64,000 nt of DNA from Vulcanimicrobiota bacterium (lineage in GTDB: Bacteria > Vulcanimicrobiota > Vulcanimicrobiia > Vulcanimicrobiales > Vulcanimicrobiaceae). The DNA lies in NCBI GenBank assembly GCA_030041225.1, contig JASHOG010000034.1, positions 1-64,000 on the forward strand, given 5' to 3'. Both the position numbers and the translations under genes were made by a program. The notes under the pieces were generated by a model that worked only from the letters and a program-made list of their open reading frames with translations, had not been told where the DNA came from and ran no database searches. Positions 29,701 through 37,602 of this stretch are shown piece after piece (positions within the stretch are counted from its first letter, which is position 1; every line of letters begins with the position of its first letter).

Positions 29701-29733
29701 GACGCCCGAGATCCGGTCGAGCAGCGTGATCAT
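26725..29733 (-). CDS. FAD-binding oxidase / Fe-S (GlpC-like) fusion, D-lactate or 2-hydroxyacid dehydrogenase family
   Basis: VLSRGGGTSLAGSSCNDAVVLD; GMIGNNSCGTHA; CLACKACKSECPVNVDMA; CCGRPLYDYGM; DTGCCGMAGAYG. Confidence 0.88.
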   Translation of the reverse strand: MITLLDRISGVDGAALERALRAELSGEVRFDIGSRAMYSTDASNYRFLPIGVVLPRDADDAARSVAVCRRFAVPVLSRGGGTSLAGSSCNDAVVLDFSKYMHGVLEIDWEHKRARVQPGCVTDDLKRMTLARGLVFGPDPATHENNTFGGMIGNNSCGTHAHMAGKCAENIDELEILTYDGLRMRVGSTTEEELLRIIAQGDRRGDIYRRLLTLRNKYADLIRLRFPDIPRRVSGYGLDWLLPENGFNVARALVGTESTCVTVLEATCRLVDFPPYRALAILGYEDLAAAGDDVARCDQYHLLALEAFDEMLLIDMEKKGMSTANRALLPQGHAWLMAEFGGATREEAEERARELRGGRVIADPQEQARLWEMREAALPATAKVPNESDYYPGWEDAAVAPARLGDYLRKFQPLMREYGYSGALYGHFGQGCIHCSINFDLFTREGIAKYRAFVTKAAHLCVEYGGSLSGEHGDGQARGELLPIMYGDELVNAFWEFKCIWDPQNRMNPGKVVHARKLDEDLRWGPDYEPHEPKTHFTFPDDHGSFAYAANRCVGTGKCRKHDRGTMCPSYMATKEEAYSTRGRARLLFELLAGTLPAGWQDERVKDALDFCLACKACKSECPVNVDMATYKAEFLSHYYEKRRRPLSAYAFGLMMLWARAASWIPWLANALSHAPLLGSALKHAIGMAPQRQAPLFAQQSFRRWFSQRAPRNRGAQRVILWPDTWNMYFHPETLQAAVHVLEDAGFYVTIPRKSLCCGRPLYDYGMLDTAKRMLRATLEELRDAVRHDVYVVGLEPSCVSVFRDELTNLLGNDEDARRLAAHALLLSEFLAHRAPEYRTPKLVRRALVHQHCHHKSVLEKETELQLLRTIGLECDVPDTGCCGMAGAYGFERNRYDVSMAVGERVLLPSVRNADDEMLIVADGYSCREQIAQSTVREALHPVEVLHMAIVGAPARHDPLPERRYRGDSGARREQAARTGAALLVALTALAAIGAVCYASRR

Positions 29734-30387
29734 CTATAGGTGGTCCGATGCGACAAAAGCTTGCGCGTCCGAGAGCGTTCCAAAGCGGTGAAAGTTTGTC
29801 TGCGCGATCTGCACGGTCGCGTGGCCTGCAAAGATCGCGTACCTGCCGCTGTAGGTTTGGCTCTCTTGTGTCATCGCCCAGTATCCGGGGAGCACTTCGG
29901 CAAGCTGCCCGCTGACGGTTCCTTGCGTCGCGTGTTCCGGCATCACGGTTGGTGAGTATGTATAGGCTGTGACATTGTAGGTTGCATCGTATCTGAAGCT
30001 TCCGTCTCCGTGCCCGTACGACCGATCAGTTGCGGTGAAGGTGATCGTACCCGGAGCCTTTTCGGCGTCGTTATAGTCCTTCGCGTACGCCGGTCGCCAT
30101 GGTGCCTCAAACACGTCACCCGCTTTCGGATGCTCGTATGACTGCACCGTGCTTTGAATCTGTGACGTGCTCGCGTTCTTGCCGTTGATCGTATAGCTCA
30201 ACATCCGTACTTCCACGAGCGCACCATCTTCGTAGATGGCGTCGAACGTGAAATCCTGCGTCTGGCCGCTCGGCCCCGCACGGACGTTAAAAACGCGATG
30301 GTAACGGCACGTGACGATGCCCTCCCCGCTGCGCTGGAACTGCTGAACGACTTGGGAAACGATGGGAGGAGGGATACCTAGGGGCAT
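29734..30387 (-). CDS. hypothetical (probably exported) protein
   Basis: ORF with GAGGTGGGG upstream of ATG at 30387; alternative start ATG at 30399. Confidence 0.55.
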   Translation of the reverse strand: MPLGIPPPIVSQVVQQFQRSGEGIVTCRYHRVFNVRAGPSGQTQDFTFDAIYEDGALVEVRMLSYTINGKNASTSQIQSTVQSYEHPKAGDVFEAPWRPAYAKDYNDAEKAPGTITFTATDRSYGHGDGSFRYDATYNVTAYTYSPTVMPEHATQGTVSGQLAEVLPGYWAMTQESQTYSGRYAIFAGHATVQIAQTNFHRFGTLSDAQAFVASDHL

Positions 30388-30411
30388 GCCCCACCTCATA
30401 CCCACGCCGCC

Positions 30412-30446
30412 CGAAAAAAGCAAGAGGCCCGCACCTGCGGGCCTCT
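30412..30446 (-). terminator. Rho-independent terminator AGAGGCCCGCA-GG-TGCGGGCCTCT + TTGCTTTTTT
   Basis: 11-bp perfect stem followed by U-rich tract on minus strand. Confidence 0.85.
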
Positions 30447-30468
30447 GCGACGATCTGGTTGAGGCCTA

Positions 30469-30549
30469 TTTTGGCTCAGACCGAGAAGCCGAGTGGGCGG
30501 CGTGTACTTTGGTACATGAGCCCCGAGGCGACGACGGTCTGAGCCAAAA
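30469..30549 (-). ncRNA. candidate structured RNA (15-bp P1 enclosing three small hairpins), putative leader/attenuator
   Basis: TTTTGGCTCAGACCG...CGGTCTGAGCCAAAA perfect arms; inside GCC-UCGG-GGC, UGUAC-CAAA-GUACA, GCCG-CCCACU-CGGC. Confidence 0.5.
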
Positions 30550-30552
30550 GAG

Positions 30553-31233
30553 TTAGTAAGGACAGTAGTAGCCGGTGTCGGGATCGTAGTACGGCACCCA
30601 CTCGTAGCCGTCCCAGTACTGGCAGACGCCTGGATTCGCCTCATAGACGAAGACGTTCATGCCGAAGAGCGGCAGCCAGAATCCGTAAAAGCCGTCCCAC
30701 CAAAGCCAGTTGGCGCCGCCCCAATAGTTATGCCAGTAGCCGTTGTACCAGCGCCCACCTGCGCCGTACACCCAACCTCCGCCATACGCGAGCGGGTGAA
30801 CGGCGTAGTAACTACTGAGACTTCCTCGCGCCCCGTACGCGGCCGCACTCCGATAGCCACCGGAGGCCGTTCCGCGGTAACCACCGCTGTAGGACGACGC
30901 TCCGCGGTAGCCGCCGCTATACGACGACGCTCCGCGGTAACCGCCGCTGTACGATGGCGTGCTGCGGTAACCGCCGCTGTACGCGGGTGAGCCGCGGTAG
31001 CCGCCGCTATACGCCGGCGCGCTACGATAGCCGCCCGAGCTTCCGCGGTATCCGCCATAGGAACCGCCGCGGGCGCCGGACGAGTACGAGCGTCCGCCGC
31101 CGCCACGCGAACCGCCTCCGCCGCTGCCGTGCCCGTTCGCCGCAGCGGCCGGAACCGCCGCCAGCACCAAGCCCAGGACCGCGGCTGTGCTCAGCACATT
31201 CCTTAGATAGAGTATTACGCGATGTCTTTTCAT
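30553..31233 (-). CDS. secreted Gly/Tyr/Ser-rich repeat protein
   Basis: Signal peptide; (SGGYRGxxxY)n repeats; aromatic C-terminus WDGYEWVPYYDPDTGYYCPY. Confidence 0.75.
   Translation of the reverse strand: MKRHRVILYLRNVLSTAAVLGLVLAAVPAAAANGHGSGGGGSRGGGGRSYSSGARGGSYGGYRGSSGGYRSAPAYSGGYRGSPAYSGGYRSTPSYSGGYRGASSYSGGYRGASSYSGGYRGTASGGYRSAAAYGARGSLSSYYAVHPLAYGGGWVYGAGGRWYNGYWHNYWGGANWLWWDGFYGFWLPLFGMNVFVYEANPGVCQYWDGYEWVPYYDPDTGYYCPY
30850..31060. repeat. in-gene tandem repeats (about 30-36 bp units encoding GGYRG/S-x-x-YS)
   Basis: Repeated 'GCGGTAACCGCCGCTGTA(C/G)G' type units in plus-strand text. Confidence 0.8.
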
Positions 31234-31441
31234 CAGCGATCGCCTTTCTCGTCTGAGCCCCCAGCGGTGACCCGGGGGCCTTCACAGGTGAAAATCTAAT
31301 TCGCTAACGCGCGCCATGGCGAAAACGTTCGCCTCGATGCGGCAAACGTACGGCCGGGCGCCGGTAAGGCTTCGGCAGGAGAACGAGCGAGCCTTTCGTA
31401 CTTAGTAGGCCCACTTTTCGGCCTCCCGGATGGATCGGAGC

Positions 31442-31729
31442 ATGAAACCTGACGACGAAATCGCGTTCCTTCGAGCACGCGATGATAGCCGCGTGAAGTA
31501 CCGGCAGATTAGAAACCTGACTGCGCTGAAGGCGGTCTCGGACGGCAGCGCAGTGCTCAGGAACCCTCTGCTGGCTGCCGACATGAAATCACTCCCCGGT
31601 CTGATCGGAGTCTTCCAGCTCCACGGCCAGACATTGCGCCGCCTGCAAGAGCGCTACCCCGAAGACGAACGAATCGGACAAGCGATCATGTCGTGGGAGG
31701 ATTGCAGCCGAGACCTGAGGAGTCCATGA
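31442..31729 (+). CDS. small hypothetical protein
   Basis: MKPDDEIAFLRARDDSRVKYRQIRNLTALKAVSDG ... ORF upstream of epimerase gene. Confidence 0.5.
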   Translation: MKPDDEIAFLRARDDSRVKYRQIRNLTALKAVSDGSAVLRNPLLAADMKSLPGLIGVFQLHGQTLRRLQERYPEDERIGQAIMSWEDCSRDLRSP

Positions 31730-31739
31730 AATAGCGCGT

Positions 31740-32744
31740 GTGACGATCGAGACGGTTGAGTCGCATACACAGGGCATGCCGACGCGCGTCGTCGTCGGCG
31801 GTGTCGACCCTATCCCGGGTACATCGATGTTCGAGAGGCGCGAGTACGCGGTTGCACACCTCGAGGGATTGCGCCGCTTTCTTATGTACGAGCCGCGCGG
31901 ACACGGCTCGATGTCCGGCGCGATCCTCATGCCGCCGCTCGACCCGCGCGCGGATCTCGGCGTGCTTTTCATCGAAGTCACGGGGTTTCTTCCGATGTGC
32001 GGCCACGGCGCGATCGGCGTTTGCACGGTCGCCGTCGAACGTAAGCTCGTGCCGGTCGAGGAACCTGAAACCTCAGTCACGCTCGACACGCCGGCAGGCC
32101 TCGTTACGGCGCGCATCCAGGTCGAGAACGGGCACGCGAAAAGCGTCACGATCACCAATGTGGCCTCGTTCCTCGCGGCCCGCGATCTACTCGTCGACGT
32201 GGAAGGCTACGGTGCGCTGCCGTTCGACCTCGCGTACGGCGGCAATTTCTACGCGATCCTCCCAGCCAAGAGCCTCGGCCTAACCCTCGCGTTGGAAGAG
32301 GCACCAGAGGTCGTCGCGCGCGGCATGCAGGTGATGCACGCCATCTCAGACCAGCACGCCTTCTCCCATCCGCTCGAGCCGCGCATCGCCGAACTCCGCC
32401 ACGTGCTCTTCACCGCACCGCCGACGCGCACCGATACCGACTCGAGGGCGGCGATCGTCCTCTATCCGGGAACGCTCGACCGCTCGCCGTGCGGAACGGG
32501 AACGAGCGCGAGAATGGCACAGCGCTACTTTCTCGGTGAACAGCGGCTGCGAGAGGAGTTTGTGCACGAGAGCTTCCTCGGGACGCCCTTCTTTGGAACG
32601 CTCATCGAAGAGATCGAGCTGACGCCGTCGGTTCGAGCCGTCATCCCAACGATACGTGGAAGTGCTTGGATCAGCGGCTATGCCACCTACGTACTCGAAC
32701 CCGACGACCCGTTCCCACACGGATTTTTGATTCCGACGGCGTAA
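31740..32744 (+). CDS. 4-hydroxyproline 2-epimerase / proline racemase family
   Basis: Both catalytic Cys contexts present: MCGHGAIG and DRSPCGTGTSARMA. Confidence 0.88.
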   Translation: MTIETVESHTQGMPTRVVVGGVDPIPGTSMFERREYAVAHLEGLRRFLMYEPRGHGSMSGAILMPPLDPRADLGVLFIEVTGFLPMCGHGAIGVCTVAVERKLVPVEEPETSVTLDTPAGLVTARIQVENGHAKSVTITNVASFLAARDLLVDVEGYGALPFDLAYGGNFYAILPAKSLGLTLALEEAPEVVARGMQVMHAISDQHAFSHPLEPRIAELRHVLFTAPPTRTDTDSRAAIVLYPGTLDRSPCGTGTSARMAQRYFLGEQRLREEFVHESFLGTPFFGTLIEEIELTPSVRAVIPTIRGSAWISGYATYVLEPDDPFPHGFLIPTA

Positions 32745-32753
32745 GAGAGGCCC

Positions 32754-33635
32754 ATGCCGCAGTTCACCGGAGTGTACGTTGCCGTCATTACGCCCTTCAC
32801 CAGCGAGGATCGTGTCGACCTCGACCGCTTGAGAGAGCACGTCTCGTGGTTAATAGACCAAGGCGTGCACGGCATCGTCCCTGCCGGCTCGTGTGGTGAA
32901 TACGCGGCACTGAGCGACGCCGAGCGCACGGCTGTCGTCGAGAGTGTCGCAGAGGTCTGCAAGGGACGCGTGCCGCTCGTCGTCGGAACCGGCGCCTCCT
33001 CAACGCGCAATGCGCTACGCTGGGCTGAGCACGCCCGCAACTGCGGATCGGCCGGTATCATGGCGCTTCCGCCGAGCGCCTACCGCCCGAACAGACGCGA
33101 AATTCACGCGTGGTATGAGGCTCTCAACAGCATCGGGCTTCCGATCATCGCATACAACAATCCATTCGACACAACCGTCGATCTCACGCCTGACATTCTG
33201 AGCGAGCTGCAAGAACTCGAGAACCTCGTCGCGGTAAAGGAGTATTCCGGCGATGTCCGCAGGATCCCGGTTATTCTCGAAACGACGCGGCTTGAAGTCA
33301 TCGTCGGTTGCGATGATCTTGCGCTCGAAGGCCTGCTCGCAGGCGCTACCGGATGGATCGCCGGGTTGACGAACGTCGTCGCGCGCGAGTCGATCGATCT
33401 CTACAACCTCGTGCAAGAGCGTAGGATCGACGAAGCATCGGCACTCTACAGCAGGCTGCTTCCACTGTTCCGCTACGATTCGCGTCCCACGTTCGTTCAG
33501 GCGATCAAGTTCGCGTTCGATCTCATCGGAAAGTCTGCCGGTGCAACCCGACCGCCGCGCCTTGCACTCGACGACTCGGATCGCCGCCTGATCACCGAGG
33601 CGCTCGATCCGTTCGTGACCGTTGCCCACCGCTGA
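32754..33635 (+). CDS. DapA-superfamily aldolase, probable 1-pyrroline-4-hydroxy-2-carboxylate deaminase
   Basis: GIVPAGSCGEYAALSDAER; YNNPFDT; LVAVKEYSGD; position between epimerase and FAD oxidase. Confidence 0.75.
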   Translation: MPQFTGVYVAVITPFTSEDRVDLDRLREHVSWLIDQGVHGIVPAGSCGEYAALSDAERTAVVESVAEVCKGRVPLVVGTGASSTRNALRWAEHARNCGSAGIMALPPSAYRPNRREIHAWYEALNSIGLPIIAYNNPFDTTVDLTPDILSELQELENLVAVKEYSGDVRRIPVILETTRLEVIVGCDDLALEGLLAGATGWIAGLTNVVARESIDLYNLVQERRIDEASALYSRLLPLFRYDSRPTFVQAIKFAFDLIGKSAGATRPPRLALDDSDRRLITEALDPFVTVAHR

Positions 33636-34860
33636 CGTCGCCGTCGTCGGCGGCGGTATCGTCGGCACCTGCGCGGCAATCGAGCTTCAGCGCCGCGGGC
33701 GAGCGGTAACGATCGTCGAACGAGACGAGCCCGGCGCCGGAACAGCGGCCGGCAGCGCCGGTTACCTCGCGTACGACGACATCTTCCCGATTCCGTCGCC
33801 GGCCATCGTTGCGAGCCTTCCGCGGATGCTCTTCGATCGTCACGGGCCGCTGGTCGTACAGACGCCGTACCTTCCTCATCTTGCCGGTTGGGGGTTGCGT
33901 TTTCTCGCTGCGGCTCGCCCGTCGATCGTCCGGCGCAGCATCGCTGCGCTCGCGCCGTTGAATCGTCTGGCCTCGCAGGCGCATCAGGACCTCGCCTCGC
34001 GCGCAGGCGCGCAACATTATCTCGTGCGCGAGAGCGTGCTCCACGTCTTTCGCACGGAAGCATCGCTTGAAACCGCCTCGAAGCTCATCCCGACGCTCGA
34101 GCGAGAGGGGTTCGAGGCAGGAATCGTCGATCGCGACGCCTTGCGCGCGATGGAGCCCGCCATTCGTAACGGCGTCGCGGGGGCGATCTCCTTCCCCGGC
34201 TCGGACCGCTGCACGAATCCGAGCGGATACGGCGCCGCTCTCGCGCGGCATTTTCGCGCGCAGGGTGGCAGCGTGATACGCGGCACCGCTCGTGCGCTCG
34301 AACCCTTCGGCGGCGGATGGATCGTGCGCGCCGATGAAGAGGAGCTGCTGGCGCCGCGCGTCATCGTCGCTACAGGAGCGTGGTCGCGTGCGCTGCTCGC
34401 CCCACTCGGGTACGGCGTACCGCTGGAGAGTGCTCGGGGGTACAACTTGATGCTCGGTCAGCCCGGGGTCACTCCATCGCGCACGCTGCTCTTCGAGGAA
34501 GATCACTTCTGTGCGACCCCGATGGAGGACGGGCTACGCCTCGCAGGCACGGTCGAGTTCGCAGGTCTCGAGGCGCCGCCGAACTTTTACCGTTCCGAGA
34601 TGCTCTACGAGATCGCGCGAGGGTACATTCCGGAGTTGCGCCGCGACCCGGCGACGCACTGGATGGGGCATCGCCCCTCGCTCCCCGACTCGCTGCCCGT
34701 CATCGGCGAGCTGCCGAAACATCCCGGCATCATCGCCGCCTTCGGTCACGAGCGGCGCGGTTTGATGCAATCGGCGATCACCGCACGATGCGTCGCGGAT
34801 CTTGTCGAGCGTAAGACGCCGCCGGTCGATCTCGCGCCCTTCCGAATCGACAGATTTTAA
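33622..34860 (+). CDS. FAD-dependent D-amino-acid/D-hydroxyproline dehydrogenase
   Basis: ADVAVVGGGIVGTCAAIELQRRGRAVTIVER; DAO family C-terminus GHERRGLMQSAITARCVADLV; TTG start overlaps upstream gene. Confidence 0.82.
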   Translation: MPTADVAVVGGGIVGTCAAIELQRRGRAVTIVERDEPGAGTAAGSAGYLAYDDIFPIPSPAIVASLPRMLFDRHGPLVVQTPYLPHLAGWGLRFLAAARPSIVRRSIAALAPLNRLASQAHQDLASRAGAQHYLVRESVLHVFRTEASLETASKLIPTLEREGFEAGIVDRDALRAMEPAIRNGVAGAISFPGSDRCTNPSGYGAALARHFRAQGGSVIRGTARALEPFGGGWIVRADEEELLAPRVIVATGAWSRALLAPLGYGVPLESARGYNLMLGQPGVTPSRTLLFEEDHFCATPMEDGLRLAGTVEFAGLEAPPNFYRSEMLYEIARGYIPELRRDPATHWMGHRPSLPDSLPVIGELPKHPGIIAAFGHERRGLMQSAITARCVADLVERKTPPVDLAPFRIDRF

Positions 34861-34875
34861 CGCGGGCTGAGATCG

Positions 34876-35574
34876 ATGGAACCGTTCGGACAAGGATGGA
34901 CGCAGATCGGCGGGTTGGCGCTCGCGTTCGTTCTCTCAGCGATGATCGGTCTCGAGCGTGAGTACCGTCAGAAGAGTGCGGGGATGCGAACCTACACGAT
35001 CGTCGGCTTTGCGGCTGCCCTGCTCATGCTGATCTCGAAGTACGGTTTCACCAACGTCCTGCGTCCGGGATACGTCGAGCTCGATCCGTCGCGAGTGGCC
35101 GCTCAGATCGTCACCGGCATCGGTTTCATCGGCGGCGGTTTGATCTTCGTGCGGCGAGCAACCGTGCAAGGACTGACCACAGCCGCCGTCGTTTGGCTCA
35201 CGGCTGCGGTCGGCATGGCGTGTGGTGCCGGATTACCGATACTCGCAGTCGTCGTCACGGCTGGGCACTTTGCCGTCGTGCTCGTCTTCCCGAGAATGCT
35301 TCGTAGGGTCGGGCACGAACCGCCGTCCGAGTTCTTCATCGAGGTCAGCTATGAGGAAGGACGCGACGTATTGCGGCAAGCGCTGCTTACGATCGTGCAG
35401 CGGGGCTTCACGGTGACGGCGATGCAGTCGGAGCGCGGAGGCGAGCAGCGCCAGGGTACCGCACACGTTCGGCTCGGGTTGCGCGGGCGAGGTACGCCGA
35501 CCGAGCTCGTCGATCGCCTTGCCACCGTTCCGGGTGTCGTCGGCACACGCTGGGACGAGGAAGAGAGCGAGTAG
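34876..35574 (+). CDS. MgtC/SapB family membrane protein
   Basis: SAMIGLEREYRQKSAGMRTYTIVGFAAALLML; GIGFIGGGLIFVR. Confidence 0.88.
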   Translation: MEPFGQGWTQIGGLALAFVLSAMIGLEREYRQKSAGMRTYTIVGFAAALLMLISKYGFTNVLRPGYVELDPSRVAAQIVTGIGFIGGGLIFVRRATVQGLTTAAVVWLTAAVGMACGAGLPILAVVVTAGHFAVVLVFPRMLRRVGHEPPSEFFIEVSYEEGRDVLRQALLTIVQRGFTVTAMQSERGGEQRQGTAHVRLGLRGRGTPTELVDRLATVPGVVGTRWDEEESE

Positions 35575-35578
35575 AGGC

Positions 35579-36418
35579 ATGAGCAAGAGCGATGCACGCG
35601 TCGTCTGCATCGGCGCCGCGAGCATCGATCGCATCTTCCGCTGCGATGATCCCCTGCGTATGCAGACGTCAAATCCCGCGCGAGTCGAGCACGGGTTTGG
35701 CGGCGCAGCACGAAACGTCGCTGAGAATCTCGCCCGCCTCGGAGCTACTGTTACCTTCTGCGGCGTTGTCGGCGACGACGAGGCTGGGCACGCGCTCGTC
35801 CGGCATCTGCAAGCCGTGGGCTGCGACGTTACGGGCGTTCGCGTCGTCGACGGCGCTGCGACCGCGCAGTACGCAGCGATTATCGCCGCCGATGGCGAGC
35901 TCGCCGTCGGCGCCTGCGATGCGGGCCCTCTCGAGGCACTCACCGTTGCCGATCTCGAAGACTGGATGCCGCTCATCGCCGGCGCGCTCTGGCTCCTTCT
36001 CGACTGCAACCTTCCCGCGCCCGTCTTGGCAGAGGCGATGCGACGGCGGGAGAATGCGTGGTGGCGGCTTGCCATCGACGGGACAAGCGTTGCCAAGGCG
36101 CTGCGTCTGCCGAAGGATCTCTCTGCCGTTGATCTGCTTTTCGTCAATGAAGCGGAGGCGAGTACCCTCGGGGAACGCGGCGCCAAGACGAGGGTGATCT
36201 CGCGCGGCGGACATGGCATTTTGCTACGCACCGGCGATCGGCGCGTAGAGATTCCGGCTCGGAGCGTGGAGGCTGTCGTCGACGTTACCGGCGCGGGCGA
36301 TGCCCTCGTCGCCGCGACGCTGCGCACGTTGATCGACGGCTATCCGCTAGAGGAGGCTCTCGTGCGCGCGACGGAGTTGGCAGCCCTTACCGTGCAGTCG
36401 GCAACCGCTGTACCATGA
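35579..36418 (+). CDS. psuK: PfkB-family kinase, probable pseudouridine kinase
   Basis: GGAARNVAENLARLGATVTFCGVVGDDEAG; DVTGAGDALVAATL; overlaps psuG. Confidence 0.85.
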   Translation: MSKSDARVVCIGAASIDRIFRCDDPLRMQTSNPARVEHGFGGAARNVAENLARLGATVTFCGVVGDDEAGHALVRHLQAVGCDVTGVRVVDGAATAQYAAIIAADGELAVGACDAGPLEALTVADLEDWMPLIAGALWLLLDCNLPAPVLAEAMRRRENAWWRLAIDGTSVAKALRLPKDLSAVDLLFVNEAEASTLGERGAKTRVISRGGHGILLRTGDRRVEIPARSVEAVVDVTGAGDALVAATLRTLIDGYPLEEALVRATELAALTVQSATAVP

Positions 36419-37359
36419 AGTTCTCCGACGAAATCTCCGAGGCTAGAGAGCGCGGCGCGCCGATCGTTGCACTCGAGACGACCATTCTCTCCCACGGAAT
36501 GCCCTATCCGCAGAACCTCGAGACCGGACGGGAGATCGAGCGAATCGTGCGCGAGGCGGGCGCGCTTCCTGCAACGATCGCCGTGTTGGACGGAGAGATT
36601 CACATAGGACTCGACACGAAGCAACTAGAGCATGTCGCCTCCGCGCCGATGCTCAAGCTCGGCCGAGGCGATCTTGCGTACGCCGTAGCGAAAGGTGCCG
36701 ACGGCGCAACAACGGTCGCGGCGACCGCGCACTGTGCCGCAATCGCAGGGATTCGGGTCTTTGCGACCGGCGGCATCGGCGGCGTTCATCGCGGCGCCGA
36801 GTCCACGATGGATGTCTCCGGCGATCTCGATACGCTCGCCTCGACTCGCATTGCAGTCGTTTGCGCAGGCGCCAAAGCGATTCTCGACCTTCCCAAGACG
36901 TTGGAAGCGCTGGAGACACGCAGCGTTCCCGTCGTCGGCTATCGCACGAGCGAGTTTCCTGCTTTCTGGAGCCGCTCGAGCGGAGTGCCGCTCTCGCTTC
37001 GCGCCGACTCGGCGCAGGAGATCGCGGCGATGATTGACGCGCAGGAGGCCCTCGGCTTGCACGGCGCAGTCGTCGTCGCGAATCCTATTCCCCCCGACGA
37101 CGAAATTCCCGCGCAAGAGCTCGAGCACGACATCGACGCGGCAACGGCCGAGGCCGGCGCCGCGCGCATTACCGGAAAGGCTTTGACTCCGTGGCTGCTC
37201 GACCGCCTGTTCACGCGCACCGAGGGGCGGACCCTGCGCGCGAACGTCGCGCTCGTTCGCTCGAACGCGCGACTTGCGGCTGAGGTCGCGGTCAGCCTAC
37301 GAGATCGTGCCAGCTCTGTGCGTGCAGGTGCACGCCGTAGTACTCCGCCGCAGCCTTGA
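36415..37359 (+). CDS. psuG: pseudouridine-5'-phosphate glycosidase
   Basis: ALETTILSHGMPYPQNLE; GGIGGVHRGAESTMDVSGDL; VGYRTSEFPAFWSRSSG. Confidence 0.92.
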   Translation: MKFSDEISEARERGAPIVALETTILSHGMPYPQNLETGREIERIVREAGALPATIAVLDGEIHIGLDTKQLEHVASAPMLKLGRGDLAYAVAKGADGATTVAATAHCAAIAGIRVFATGGIGGVHRGAESTMDVSGDLDTLASTRIAVVCAGAKAILDLPKTLEALETRSVPVVGYRTSEFPAFWSRSSGVPLSLRADSAQEIAAMIDAQEALGLHGAVVVANPIPPDDEIPAQELEHDIDAATAEAGAARITGKALTPWLLDRLFTRTEGRTLRANVALVRSNARLAAEVAVSLRDRASSVRAGARRSTPPQP

Positions 37360-37546
37360 TGTTCTCGAACGCGAGCGCCCGCTCGCGGTCGCTCACGCCC
37401 TCCACCTCGCCGAAGCGTGCAATCGCGCTGCGCACATGAGAAGCGTCGGTCAGCGGCTCTTTGCGCTCCTTTGGAAAGGCGAAGGTGCTCTCCGGAAGTT
37501 TCAGGCGCGGCTCGTTCCCGTGCGATGGTCTCCATGTGATCTCCAT
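37292..37546 (-). CDS. small DUF6582-like hypothetical protein
   Basis: KLPESTFAFPKERKEPLTDASHVRSAIARFGEVEGVSDRERALAFENIKAAAEYYGV; 3' end overlaps psuG by 68 bp. Confidence 0.6.
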   Translation of the reverse strand: MEITWRPSHGNEPRLKLPESTFAFPKERKEPLTDASHVRSAIARFGEVEGVSDRERALAFENIKAAAEYYGVHLHAQSWHDLVG

Positions 37547-37602
37547 GAGGTGCAGTCTACGGCGGTGTTGCTGCGACGGTGTTTCCGGGGAGTGATCGCC
37601 GC

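Noticed and set aside
30469-30549. Possible 6S RNA on the plus strand (shares CCGAGAAGCC and GCGACGAC words with gamma-proteobacterial 6S)
   Set aside because: Spacing and overall fold do not match; short word matches likely chance; the terminator polarity favours the minus strand
31234-31441. 208-nt 5' leader of the Gly-rich gene as a c-di-GMP/c-di-AMP riboswitch
   Set aside because: Only a simple GCCCCC/GGGGGC hairpin near the start; could not match the conserved core of either class
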